In this document: positions 39,361 to 47,711 of the stretch, piece after piece
Layout: each line of letters starts with the position of its first letter
Position numbering within the stretch: position 1 is the first letter of the stretch
NCBI GenBank assembly: GCA_020859945.1
Contig: JAJBVG010000083.1
Location: forward strand, 85,659-136,757
Length of the DNA stretch: 51,099 nucleotides
Direction of reading: 5' to 3'
Source of the DNA: Clostridiales bacterium
GTDB taxonomy: Bacteria > Bacillota > Clostridia > Oscillospirales > Oscillospiraceae
Notes under the pieces: model-generated
Told to the model about the DNA's origin: nothing
Seen by the model: only the letters and a program-made list of their open reading frames with translations
Databases searched by the model: none
Translations under genes and position numbers: made by a program

Positions 39361-40740
39361 TTATCTATCTGGATTATACCGGAAATACTCGTCGTCCTCG
39401 GGGAAGAAATCTTCCTCCTCCGGCGCTTCGGCGCTGTCCGTCTCCAAAATCGCGTCCAGCAGCTTGAAACCGTCCTGAGCCACGAAGGTGACGGGGACGC
39501 CCAGCGCCTCCTCCACCTGCTCCACTGTCACGTCGTCCAAAAAGACGTTCTGGTGGTAGCGGAGCATACAGTCGGGCAGCAACAGCCGCTCTCCCAGCTC
39601 TTTTCCCTTGAGCTGGGCGATCAGGTCCCGGCCCGTCACCAGCCCGGCCACGGTGATCTCCGGGCCGAAGAAGTCGTTGCGGATCTCATACACCTGGCCC
39701 TCACCGCCAAACTGGGCGGTGGCCTCCGCCGCCAGTTGGGTGAGCAGGGGGGCGGCGGCTCGTCCTGTGGCCATGGAGAAGGGACGGACGGTCACTTCTT
39801 CCCCTTCCATCATCTGCATGGCCCCGTGAAACTCCACCTGGAGCAGCCGCAACATTCCCACGCCGTTTTCCAGCTGACAGTAGTCCTCGTAAAATTCGTC
39901 GGAGGGCAGCTCCCGCTTCGCCAGCAGATAGAATTCGTCGCTGCACCAGAACATCCGGCGGCCAAACTCCGCCAGGCACTGGTCGCCGTAAGCCTCCACC
40001 ATGTCCAGCACAGCGGCGGCCTCCGCCTGGGTGTAGGTGCGCAGGGGATACAGCCCCTCCCGGTACTTGGTCAGGCCCACCGGGACGATGGCGACGCTGG
40101 CGACTCCGTTTCGCATGGCGGTCAGGTCGTTCATGGAGCGCTCCAGCGCCGGACCGTCGTTGACGCCGGGACAGGCCACGATCTGACAGTTCATTTGAAT
40201 CCCCGCCTCAGCGAAGCGGCGCATGATGTCGATGGAGCGCCCGGCAAAGCGGTTGCCCATCATCTTCACCCGCAACTCCGGGTCGGTGGTGTGGACGGAG
40301 ACGTTGATGGGGGAGATGCGCAGGTCGATGATGCGCTGAATTTCCCGCTGGGAGAGATTGGTCAGGGTGATATAGTTGCCCATCAGGAAGCTGAGCCGCT
40401 CGTCGTCGTCCTTAAAATAGAGCGTGTCCCGCAGGCCCGCCGGCATTTGGTCCACGAAGCAGAAAATGCAGCTGTTGGCACAGCGGTGGCACTTGTCCAT
40501 CAGGTAGGTTTCAAAGTTCAGCCCCAGTTCCTGGCCCTCCCGCTTGCGGACGCGGAGCTTTCGTTCCCGTCCGCTCTCGTCGGCCAGGGTCAGCGTCAGG
40601 CGGGTGTCGTAGGTATAAAATTTGTAGTCCAGCACGTCCACGATGGGGTTGCCGTTGACCGCCCGCAGCTCCTCGCCGGGGCGGACGCCCGCCCGCTCCG
40701 CCGGGGAACGGGCATCGACAGATGCAATTTTGGTACTCAC
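39361..40740 (-). CDS. DUF512 family radical-SAM-like protein with N-terminal PDZ domain
   Basis: 459 residues. A PDZ-like N-terminus (SVDARSPAERAGVRPGEELR, 8-27) is followed by a cysteine cluster CHRCANSCIFCFVDQMPAGL, which holds the radical-SAM-type CxxxCxxC, and the DUF512 region (VASVAIVPVGLTKYREGLYP and FGPEITVAGLVTGRDL). The C-terminus is acidic (EAPEEEDFFPEDDEYF). Widely found in Clostridia, often beside der as here; the reaction is unknown. It has its own promoter. Confidence 0.92.
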   Translation of the reverse strand: MSTKIASVDARSPAERAGVRPGEELRAVNGNPIVDVLDYKFYTYDTRLTLTLADESGRERKLRVRKREGQELGLNFETYLMDKCHRCANSCIFCFVDQMPAGLRDTLYFKDDDERLSFLMGNYITLTNLSQREIQRIIDLRISPINVSVHTTDPELRVKMMGNRFAGRSIDIMRRFAEAGIQMNCQIVACPGVNDGPALERSMNDLTAMRNGVASVAIVPVGLTKYREGLYPLRTYTQAEAAAVLDMVEAYGDQCLAEFGRRMFWCSDEFYLLAKRELPSDEFYEDYCQLENGVGMLRLLQVEFHGAMQMMEGEEVTVRPFSMATGRAAAPLLTQLAAEATAQFGGEGQVYEIRNDFFGPEITVAGLVTGRDLIAQLKGKELGERLLLPDCMLRYHQNVFLDDVTVEQVEEALGVPVTFVAQDGFKLLDAILETDSAEAPEEEDFFPEDDEYFRYNPDR

Positions 40741-40797
40741 TGACGCTCTTCCGCTCCGTTCTCAGGTGATGTCCACCGAAGAGATTCGTTCAAAGAT

Positions 40798-40826
40798 AGT
40801 TTACCCCATTTCTGCGCAAAAGTAAA
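40798..40826 (-). promoter_or_regulatory. Promoter for the DUF512 gene
   Basis: On the minus strand TTTACT (40821-40826), a 17-bp spacer and TAAACT (40798-40803). The -35 box is part of the T-rich tail of the rpmF terminator. Confidence 0.62.
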
Positions 40827-40849
40827 GAGCCTGCCAAACAGCAGACTCT
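40821..40849 (-). terminator. Terminator of the yceD-rpmF operon
   Basis: On the minus strand AGAGTCTGC, loop TGTTTG, GCAGGCTCT (one G-T pair), then TTTACTTTT. Confidence 0.7.
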
Positions 40850-40875
40850 CGACTTCGTATCCGGCAACACAGGGG

Positions 40876-41070
40876 TCACTCCACCTCGGCGTTGGCCTCT
40901 ACCTTCGCGTAGGAGCGGCCGTTGTACATGCCGCAGGCGGGGCAGATGCGGTGGGGCAAACGGTACGCGCCGCATTCGGGGCAGCGCACCAGCTGGGGAG
41001 CGGTCAGCTTCCAGTTGGCGCGGCGTTTGTCGCGTCTTGCCTTGGACACTTTTCTCTTAGGGACTGCCAT
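40876..41070 (-). CDS. rpmF: 50S ribosomal protein L32
   Basis: 64 residues: MAVPKRKVSKARRDKRRANW, then a zinc ribbon with two CxxC pairs (CPECG and CPACG). Classical partner of yceD, 44 bp upstream on the same strand, with an AGGAGGTG site. Confidence 0.98.
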   Translation of the reverse strand: MAVPKRKVSKARRDKRRANWKLTAPQLVRCPECGAYRLPHRICPACGMYNGRSYAKVEANAEVE

Positions 41071-41114
41071 TGTATGACACCTCCTCGTCCGTTTCTCAAG
41101 AAAAAATGGGAAAA

Positions 41115-41618
41115 CTACTCGTCGTCCTGCTCCAGAAGCTGGGCCAGCACCGCGAACCGGGGGTCTAATTCCGGCTTACAGGTGCAGGGGCCTTCGTTCA
41201 GGTCCGCGCCGCACCGGGGGCAGCGGCCCTTGCAGTCCTCTTTACACAGGTTTTTTGTATCGAGAGCGAAAATCAGCTCATCGCTCATCACCGGGTCCAG
41301 CTCCAGCCCGGAGCCGTCCAGGAGGATGATCTCGTCGTCCTCCTCGTTCTCCAGCTCAGTGGCCAGGGTCCAGTGAATGGGAAGCTCCAGCATCCGCTGG
41401 AAGGGCTTGCCGCAGCTGTCGCAGTGCAGGTGCAGATTGGTGACCGCCTCTGCCTCCAGCTCCAGCAAACCGGCCCGGTTGCGGACGACGCCCTCAATGC
41501 GCACCGGCTCCGCAAAGGGCCGCTCCCCATAGAAATCCAGCTCAGACAGGTCCATTTCGTGCTGAAACGGAAGGACGGAGCCGGGAACATGAATGATGTC
41601 TTTGAGTTCCAGTCTCAT
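41115..41618 (-). CDS. yceD: YceD/DUF177 protein
   Basis: 167 residues. LHLHCDSCGKPFQRML gives the first CxxC; the C-terminus holds CKEDCKGRCPRCGADLNEGP followed by CTC. This domain is linked to 23S rRNA accumulation and L32 assembly in other organisms. It leads an operon with rpmF and has a strong promoter. Confidence 0.95.
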   Translation of the reverse strand: MRLELKDIIHVPGSVLPFQHEMDLSELDFYGERPFAEPVRIEGVVRNRAGLLELEAEAVTNLHLHCDSCGKPFQRMLELPIHWTLATELENEEDDEIILLDGSGLELDPVMSDELIFALDTKNLCKEDCKGRCPRCGADLNEGPCTCKPELDPRFAVLAQLLEQDDE

Positions 41619-41647
41619 AGCAAACCTCGCAAAACGATACGATTTGT

Positions 41648-41676
41648 ATTGTAACGCAAGTTGTTCTACTTGTCAA
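41648..41676 (-). promoter_or_regulatory. Promoter for yceD-rpmF
   Basis: On the minus strand a perfect TTGACA (41671-41676), 17-bp spacer and TACAAT (41648-41653), 30 bp before the yceD start. Confidence 0.85.
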
Positions 41677-41697
41677 CCGCTTTTTTCACAAAGAATC

Positions 41698-41731
41698 GGG
41701 CTGCGCCGGAAAATTCCCCCCGGCGCAGCCC
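41698..41731 (-). terminator. Terminator after the hydrolase lipoprotein gene
   Basis: A 12-bp perfect stem, GGGCTGCGCCGG / CCGGCGCAGCCC. On the minus strand it is followed by GATTCTTT, a weak T-run. Confidence 0.7.
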
Positions 41732-41783
41732 CGTGTTTCGCCTTTTGCCGTTTTACGCTGGCAAACCGAACCGCTAGCAGCGA

Positions 41784-44186
41784 TTACCCGGCGTTGAACA
41801 GCGCGGAAAGGGTGTCCTCATGCTCCTGGAAAATCTCCAGCAGGAAGGTGTTCCAGTGGCGGGCGTCCTGAGTGGAACTGCCGAACACGTAGTCCTCCTG
41901 GCCGTAGTCGATGACATCGAAGCCGGGCATGGCTTTGCTGGCCCCTGCCGTCCGGTAGGAGACCGCGTCCGCCAGGGAGAAGGAGACGCTGGTCACGTCG
42001 CTGGTGTCCACCCAGCTGCTCAGGTCGGTGCCGGTGGCCTCGGTAGCGGTGCCGTTGGCGGTCTGGGTCTCGGCGGCGGGGGTCTCCACCGCCACGCCGT
42101 CCGCGTACTCGGCGTACATCTGGTCCACATACAGGGAGAAGGAGCTGCTCAGCACCTCAGAGGGCACGTGGCCGCCGTCCCACTGCCACTCGATTTCGCA
42201 GTCGGTGCCGCTGTTCAGCCAGGCCAGCTGGAGGTTCAGGGAGGTGAACATGGACATGTCGCCCTCAGAGGCCCCCATCACGATGCGGGTCCAGGCGGGG
42301 CTTTCCGTCCCCTCGTCGCCGATATAGTTCAGCGGGTTGTACAGGGAGACGATGTTGTTGCCGTACTCGTCCCCTTCTTCGATTTCCGCGATGTCGGCGG
42401 CGTAAGCCTCCACCATCTCCTCGTAGGTGGAGTAGTTGGCGGAGTCGGTGCTGCTGCCCGCCGCCTGGGTGGTGCCCGCGTCGGGGGTACCTACGGTCAT
42501 GGCGTCGCCCGCGCTGTCCACGTTCTCGTTCTGAGTGGCGCTGTCGGTGTCGCCGGTCTGGTCGGGCAGTTCACCGTCCGCGTCGCTGGGCATCTCGCCG
42601 CCCATGTCGCTGGGCAGACTGCTGCTGTCGGCGTCGAAGTCGCCGCCCATATTGCCGCCTCTGCCACCGCCGGAGGGCAGGTCAGCTGTGTCGATGTCGC
42701 CCAGGGCGCTGGTGTCCCCGTCGGGCAGATCGCCCATGTTGCCTCTGCCAGTCTCGCCGTCTGCGAAGTCCGCCGCGCCGTTCATGCCGCTGGGCAGGCC
42801 ACCCGTCTTGCCGCCGCCGGAGCTGGCGGTGTAGCGGCCTTCCAGGAAGGCCGCAGCCTTGTCCTCAGTGGTCATGGCGGACACTTCCTCGTCAGAGAGG
42901 GCATTGCCGTCCTCATCGAACCAGGTCCAGCCCTCGGCGTAGTCCAGATTGTCCAGATACCACTGGAGGTTGGAGACAAACTCCGCCAGGTACAAGTCGA
43001 GATAGCTGCCGCCGTAGCCGTTGGTGTCGGCGTACAGCTCCTCATCGTATTCGATGGTCAGGGAAACGGTGCTGGTCAGCTCGCCGTCCCCGTCCAGGTC
43101 AAAGCCCACATCGGCCTCGTCCACGGTCAAATTCTGCTCGTTGATATAATCCATATAGGACTCGGAGAGGTACTCCGCCAGCTGCGCCTGGAAGTCGGAG
43201 CCGAACTCGTAATCGGTATCCAGATAATACTCAAAGGCCAGGGCCATGTCCGCCTCGTAGAGAGACGTAATGGCGCTGTAGGCGATGCAGCCCCAGGCCC
43301 CGTCGGACAGCTCCACCTCTTCCCCGTCAATGGTGACGGTGGTGGAATAGGTGCCGTCCTCGTTCAGATAGCAGCCTACGGCCCCCACTTCCGCCTGATA
43401 GGGGTAGAAGTCAGAATTGTTGGAGGTGGCGGCAAACATGGTGGCGTGTGCGCCGCCGCCGGAGCCGCCGGTGGAGACAAAGTAGTCCACGCTGCCGGGG
43501 AGGTTGCCCAGCAGGATGTTGTACTTGACGAACCGGGTGGCGGCCTTCTGGTCAGAGAGGCAGGAGGGCGCGTCGCCGGTGTAATAGGTTTCGCCGTCCT
43601 CATCGGTGGCGGTGTCCTGCTTGCCCCGGTTGCCGCAGGAGACGTTAATATACCCCTCAGCGGCGTAAGTGGTGGCGGCCTGGGTGTTGGTGGAGGAACT
43701 GTAGCCCGCAGCGCCAGTGTTCAAAATCACCGGGGCGGTGGCAGCGGTGTAGACCTGACCGTTGGTGCTGGTGATCTCCGCATCGTAGTCGATGACCAAA
43801 CTGCCGTTGACCGCTTCGCTGTAGCCGGCCGCCGTCACGTCGGCGGCGCCGTCCCCGTCGGTGTCAATGCCGGTGACGTACCCGCCGGGGACGCAGACGG
43901 ACACGCCCTCCTCGTCCTCGATCTCCGGGTAGGCCACGGCGGAGACGATGGACATGACCCAGGCGTCCGCGCCAGAATCATAGCTCCAGGTGTAGTCGGT
44001 GTTGTTGGCCAGGTTCAGCGTCTCCTCGATATACGCCTTGTCGGAGCTGTCAGAAACGGTGGAAGTGGCAGTCGCGGCGGACGTGTCCGCCTGGGTGGAG
44101 CTGTCCTCCGTGGCCGAGCTGCCGCCGCAGGCGGCCAGGCTCAGCACCATGGAGAAGGAAAGCAGAAGCGCGAGAAGTTTCTTCAT
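41784..44186 (-). CDS. Large secreted alpha/beta-hydrolase lipoprotein (tannase/esterase-like)
   Basis: 800 residues. The signal peptide ends in lipobox LAAC (Cys20), and Ser/Thr-rich linker residues follow. The catalytic core has GxSxG at 240-244 (nucleophile Ser242, TGGSGGGAHATM), a possible acid Asp643 (SEGDMS) and His673 in WDGGHVPSE. An unusual ~130-residue low-complexity segment (456-586), rich in Gly, Asp, Ser and Met, sits between Ser and His, and two shorter calcium-loop-like strings occur (DTDGDGAAD at 108-116, DLDGDGELT at 363-371). It resembles clostridial proteins annotated as subtype A tannases; the substrate is unproven. A strong AGGAGGGG site precedes the ATG. Confidence 0.75.
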   Translation of the reverse strand: MKKLLALLLSFSMVLSLAACGGSSATEDSSTQADTSAATATSTVSDSSDKAYIEETLNLANNTDYTWSYDSGADAWVMSIVSAVAYPEIEDEEGVSVCVPGGYVTGIDTDGDGAADVTAAGYSEAVNGSLVIDYDAEITSTNGQVYTAATAPVILNTGAAGYSSSTNTQAATTYAAEGYINVSCGNRGKQDTATDEDGETYYTGDAPSCLSDQKAATRFVKYNILLGNLPGSVDYFVSTGGSGGGAHATMFAATSNNSDFYPYQAEVGAVGCYLNEDGTYSTTVTIDGEEVELSDGAWGCIAYSAITSLYEADMALAFEYYLDTDYEFGSDFQAQLAEYLSESYMDYINEQNLTVDEADVGFDLDGDGELTSTVSLTIEYDEELYADTNGYGGSYLDLYLAEFVSNLQWYLDNLDYAEGWTWFDEDGNALSDEEVSAMTTEDKAAAFLEGRYTASSGGGKTGGLPSGMNGAADFADGETGRGNMGDLPDGDTSALGDIDTADLPSGGGRGGNMGGDFDADSSSLPSDMGGEMPSDADGELPDQTGDTDSATQNENVDSAGDAMTVGTPDAGTTQAAGSSTDSANYSTYEEMVEAYAADIAEIEEGDEYGNNIVSLYNPLNYIGDEGTESPAWTRIVMGASEGDMSMFTSLNLQLAWLNSGTDCEIEWQWDGGHVPSEVLSSSFSLYVDQMYAEYADGVAVETPAAETQTANGTATEATGTDLSSWVDTSDVTSVSFSLADAVSYRTAGASKAMPGFDVIDYGQEDYVFGSSTQDARHWNTFLLEIFQEHEDTLSALFNAG

Positions 44187-44296
44187 GGGAATATCCCCTC
44201 CTGTTGTGGGGCGCTCTGCGCCATCCCCGCCGGGAGCCGTGAGATACCCCTGTGGAAATGGTGCGCGACCCTGATTTTTCGTAGCACGCGCTAACT

Positions 44297-44308
44297 TAAG
44301 ATATCTTA
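44297..44308. promoter_or_regulatory. Perfect 12-bp palindrome upstream of the hydrolase lipoprotein
   Basis: TAAGATATCTTA, about 110 bp upstream of the hydrolase start in an otherwise GC-rich gap; it has the form of a dimeric repressor operator. The binding protein is unknown. Confidence 0.35.
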
Positions 44309-44559
44309 CAATGGAAAACTGAAACGAAGGTGAAACCCCTGTGAATTACACTCACCAATGTTCCGCCCAATTTCCCCGGCTTTTTGGGCAGGATGTCTAA
44401 ATAGCGGCCAGTGGACTTCTCACCGAAAATCCCGCATTTATCGAATAAAACCGGCGGAGCTTTGGTCCGCCGCCTGTAGGGGCGGAGGGCGTTCTGGCGC
44501 ATGGCGGAGTAAAGGGGAAAAGCATAATTGCAAATTGCGAATTGTCCCCGGTGTTTCCC

Positions 44560-44588
44560 TTGACGAACAGGTGGAGATACGATACAAT
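44560..44588 (+). promoter_or_regulatory. Promoter for the DUF3048 gene
   Basis: TTGACG (44560-44565), a 17-bp spacer and TACAAT (44583-44588), about 55 bp before the start. Confidence 0.75.
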
Positions 44589-44644
44589 AAAGACCTGTGA
44601 AGAGAACGAAAAGAACCTTATGATACGAACAAGGAGGAACATTT

Positions 44645-45850
44645 ATGAAAAAACTGCTGAGCCTGCTTTTGGTGCTGGCAATGGTGCTGGCCCTGGCGAG
44701 CTGCGCCACCGCCCAGGCGGAGGAGGAACCGGAAGAATCCGCCGAGGTATCCGTGGTGGAAGTGGAGCCTGTAGTGGAGGAGGATGAATCCGAACCGGAG
44801 GAGGAGCTTCCCTTCGACTGGAGCTATATCAACCCCCTGACCGGCGAGGCCACCGAGGAGGATATTTCCAACAACCGCCCCATCGCCATCATGCTCAACA
44901 ACATCAAGCAGGCCCTGCCCCAGTACGGCAACAGCCAGGCGGATGTGTACTATGAAGTGCCCGAAGAGGGCGGCATCACCCGCATTATGGCCCTGTATCA
45001 GGACGTGACCGACGTGGGGGCAATTGGCAGCATCCGCTCCACCCGCCCCTATTATGTCCGGCTGGCCGTGGCTGCCGACTCCATCCTGGTCCACGCCGGA
45101 GGCAGCACCGCCGCCTACAACGTCATCAAGGACTATATGTACAAGTACGGCCTGGTGGACCTGGACTACCTGAGCAAGGGCACCCGCACAGCGGACATCT
45201 TCTACCGGGACAGCGGCCGTCTGGCCTCCGGCTACGCCAGCGAGCACACCCTGTTCACCACCTCCGACAACATCCAGACCTACTTGGAGGAGCACTCCGA
45301 TGAGATCCGGCTGGAGCACAAGGACGATTATGAGTACGTCCACTACTTTGTGGAGGACGGCGCCCCGGTAAACGGCGATTCCGCCGAAACCATTGATGTC
45401 AGCTTCTCCGGCTACAAAGGCACTACCTTCACCTACGACAGCGAGGCGGGCAACTACAAGGTCAGCGAGTTCGGCTCCGCCTATGTGGACGGCACCACTG
45501 GCTCTCAGGTCAGCGTGGAGAACGTGGTGGTCATCCAGACCAAAATCGAGGCTCTGAACGATGCCAAAAACCATGTGGCGGTCTACCTGACCGGCACCGG
45601 CAGCGGATACTTCGCCTGCAACGGCAAGTATGAAAAAATCACTTGGGTCAAGGAGAAGGCCAAGTACACCTATCAGTTCTACGATGAGGACGGCAATGTG
45701 GTGGACCTGGGCGTGGGCAAGACCTACGTCTGCATCGTCGGCACCGAGCGGGATATCACCGTGGACGGTGTGGTGCTGGAATCCCCGGAGGACGCGGAGG
45801 AGACCGAGGATTTGGCCAACTTCGAGGTCACGGACGACGACGAGGACTGA
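44645..45850 (+). CDS. DUF3048 domain lipoprotein (YerB-like)
   Basis: 401 residues. Lipobox LASC with Cys20, an acidic linker (about 25-55), then the DUF3048 core: NRPIAIMLNNIKQALPQYG, ADVYYEVPEEGGITRIMALY, GSIRSTRPYYV and AVYLTGTGSGYFACNGKY-type motifs. The C-terminus is acidic. A putative surface lipoprotein of unknown role, related to B. subtilis YerB. It follows an AAGGAGG site and ends at an intrinsic terminator. Confidence 0.93.
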   Translation: MKKLLSLLLVLAMVLALASCATAQAEEEPEESAEVSVVEVEPVVEEDESEPEEELPFDWSYINPLTGEATEEDISNNRPIAIMLNNIKQALPQYGNSQADVYYEVPEEGGITRIMALYQDVTDVGAIGSIRSTRPYYVRLAVAADSILVHAGGSTAAYNVIKDYMYKYGLVDLDYLSKGTRTADIFYRDSGRLASGYASEHTLFTTSDNIQTYLEEHSDEIRLEHKDDYEYVHYFVEDGAPVNGDSAETIDVSFSGYKGTTFTYDSEAGNYKVSEFGSAYVDGTTGSQVSVENVVVIQTKIEALNDAKNHVAVYLTGTGSGYFACNGKYEKITWVKEKAKYTYQFYDEDGNVVDLGVGKTYVCIVGTERDITVDGVVLESPEDAEETEDLANFEVTDDDED

Positions 45851-45887
45851 TTGCACAGAGATGCAACCATAATTGCAAAACAAACCG

Positions 45888-45918
45888 GGGCCTGCGCTGC
45901 TGTGCGCAGGCCCTTTTT
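45888..45918. terminator. Intrinsic terminator after the DUF3048 gene
   Basis: Ten-bp stem GGGCCTGCGC / GCGCAGGCCC, six-base loop, then TTTTT. It stands between convergent genes. Confidence 0.9.
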
Positions 45919-45920
45919 CA

Positions 45921-46583
45921 TTATGCGCAAAACCGATGACTGCCGATGACGGTGATCAGCGGCCTGGACCAGATCCAGGAACTGGTGGCCGTGGCAGGGT
46001 TGAAATAGTAAATCGCGCCGCCGGTGGGGTCGCTGCCGTTTAGCGCGTCCTGGGCGGCGTGGTAAGCGGAGTCCGCCACAGGCTGGTCGATTTGCCCGTC
46101 CACCATGCAGGTAAAGGCCCCCGGCTCATAGACCACCCCCGCCACGCTGTTGGGGAAGGAGGGGTGAGCGATGCGGTTCAAAATCACCGCGCCCACCGCC
46201 ACCTGTCCGGTGTAGGGTTCCCCTCTGGCCTCCGCTGATATTACTTTAGCCAGCAGCGCCAGGTCGCTGTCCGAGTGAGACGCGGAGCCGCCAGAGGTGG
46301 AAATGCCCATGGCAGTCAAAGTGGCGTCACCTGCTACGCCGTCCGCCGTCAGGCCGTTGACGCTCTGGAAATACTGCACGGCGGAGACGGTGGCGCTGCC
46401 ATAGACCCCATCCACAGTGCCGGTGTAATACCCCCAGCGCTTGAGTTTGGTCTGAATGGTGGTGACGGTCTCGCCGGAATCCCCCTGGCGGTAGGCCGCG
46501 GCGCTGGCCGTTTGGACCAGCAGCAGGGTACACAGCAAAAGAAGCAGCAGGACGGCCATACGAGGCCGCTTGTGCGTAAGCAT
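45921..46583 (-). CDS. SleB-like cell-wall hydrolase with peptidoglycan-binding domain
   Basis: 220 residues. Signal peptide (VLLLLLLCTLLLVQTASAAA) then a PG_binding_1 domain (GDSGETVTTIQTKLKRWGYY ... YFQSVNGLTADGVAGDAT), a Ser/Gly linker, and a Hydrolase_2 domain with the catalytic Glu in VISAEARGEPYTGQVAVGAV and NRIAHPSFPNSV. This is the SleB/CwlJ family that lyses spore cortex on germination, suggesting a spore-forming ancestry; it may act in vegetative wall turnover. Start at 46583, though AAAGGA is 11 nt away. Confidence 0.93.
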   Translation of the reverse strand: MLTHKRPRMAVLLLLLLCTLLLVQTASAAAYRQGDSGETVTTIQTKLKRWGYYTGTVDGVYGSATVSAVQYFQSVNGLTADGVAGDATLTAMGISTSGGSASHSDSDLALLAKVISAEARGEPYTGQVAVGAVILNRIAHPSFPNSVAGVVYEPGAFTCMVDGQIDQPVADSAYHAAQDALNGSDPTGGAIYYFNPATATSSWIWSRPLITVIGSHRFCA

Positions 46584-46839
46584 GATCGTATCATTCCTTT
46601 CAACTATCCCGGTCAAACCGGTGGGTTCGGATACGGGGATAGTTTGAGGCGGAACGACAGAGGTTATGCGGTGCAGATTTTGGCAGCCCATTTGCCGGAC
46701 AGCAGGTGATTTTGTGTTGTTTTGCCTGAACGATGCAATTTTTGCGCCGAAACTTGCAGCTTGGTGTCGCAAAAAGATGCAAAGTATGTTATACTATAGG
46801 TTGATATAATTCCTCTCTACAGCGCAAGGAGGTTTGACG

Positions 46840-47649
46840 ATGGCTTTTAAAATCGGTTTTGCGGCAGAGCAGCCCCAGGAACAGCTCTCAGCCACATATA
46901 CACCGCCGCAGCAGGCAGCGACGCCCCGCAGGTCGGTGGTGCAGGTGATGTTTCCCAATCGCGGCAACAGGCTGGCCTATTACAACGACCAGTTCGACCT
47001 GCATCCCGGCGACATCGTCTTTGTAGACGGCAAACTGGAAGGGCAGCGGGGCCGCGTGGTCGAGGTCAGTTACAACTTCAAAATCAAGGTGTCTGACTAC
47101 AGGCGGGTGGTGGCGGTGGCGGACACCGACGTTCACGGTCAGTTTTACATGGCAGGCTCCCACTTCGTCACCTTTGACCCGGCGGTGCTGCCCCGGGGCA
47201 AAGTGGAGACCTGGTACATGGCGCCGGAGAATCCAGACGAATATATCAGCGGCTGCGACGACACTGGCTTTCTTCTGGAGGACCTCAAGGGGTTCCAGGT
47301 CAGCGAGATGGTGGCGGAGCGCGGGCGCAAATACTACCTGGAAAACCGGGTCGCCTACCTTTCTATTGACGGAACCAGCGGCTACGCCATTGTGGAGGGC
47401 GGCAGCCCCTATGAGGTAGAGTTTACTTACAAAGACGGGGAAATCAGCAAGCTGGTTTGCTCCTGCTTTTGCAGCTACAACTGCAAGCATGAGGTAGCGG
47501 TTTTGATGCAGCTGCGAGAAACGCTGACCCTGATAGAAAAGAACTACGGTTCCAAGTACAAGGCGGACGGCTACTTCGCGGCGGTCAGCAAGAGCGTTCT
47601 GTTCAGCATGGCCATCGACAGCAAGACCACCGGCAGCTTCACCCTGTAA
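46840..47649 (+). CDS. SWIM zinc-finger protein with N-terminal PriA-3'BD/PSP1-like segment
   Basis: 269 residues from ATG 46840 with AAGGAGG 7 nt upstream. Residues 33-77 (VQVMFPNRGNRLAYYND, then DLHPGDIVFVDG and RGRVVEV) look like a small beta-barrel of the PriA 3'-binding or PSP1 type. A SWIM motif lies at 207-217: Cys207, Cys209, Cys215 and His217 (CSCFCSYNCKH), with an extra Cys211. SWIM domains bind nucleic acid or protein partners. The combination suggests nucleic-acid handling. It is monocistronic, ending at a long hairpin. Confidence 0.8.
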   Translation: MAFKIGFAAEQPQEQLSATYTPPQQAATPRRSVVQVMFPNRGNRLAYYNDQFDLHPGDIVFVDGKLEGQRGRVVEVSYNFKIKVSDYRRVVAVADTDVHGQFYMAGSHFVTFDPAVLPRGKVETWYMAPENPDEYISGCDDTGFLLEDLKGFQVSEMVAERGRKYYLENRVAYLSIDGTSGYAIVEGGSPYEVEFTYKDGEISKLVCSCFCSYNCKHEVAVLMQLRETLTLIEKNYGSKYKADGYFAAVSKSVLFSMAIDSKTTGSFTL

Positions 47650-47670
47650 TGTGCGCCGTTTCTTAGATGA

Positions 47671-47711
47671 AAATACCGGACGATTTGTTTTTGTCGAATC
47701 GTCCGGTATTT
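47671..47711. terminator. Long hairpin after the SWIM gene
   Basis: Perfect 15-bp stem AAATACCGGACGATT / AATCGTCCGGTATTT with an 11-base T-rich loop; A-rich and T-rich at its two ends. It directly precedes the 47712-47890 repeat. Confidence 0.75.

Larger units (their letters stand above)
44187..44644. other. Divergent intergenic region with palindrome, repeat fragments and promoter
   Basis: 458 bp between two lipoprotein genes. It contains a palindrome (44297-44308), an inverted diverged copy of a segment at 39.25 kb (around 44427-44455), a TGTAGGGGCGGAGGG fragment of the 2.3-kb repeat type (near 44475), an AATTGCAAATTGCGAATTG piece like the 10.3-kb repeat (44526-44544), and the DUF3048 promoter. 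No gene is supported. Confidence 0.6.

Noticed and set aside
41820..44294. An 824-codon plus-strand frame opposite the hydrolase lipoprotein
   Set aside because: The minus-strand product has a signal peptide, lipobox and catalytic motifs; the plus-strand product is low-complexity Val/Gly/His.
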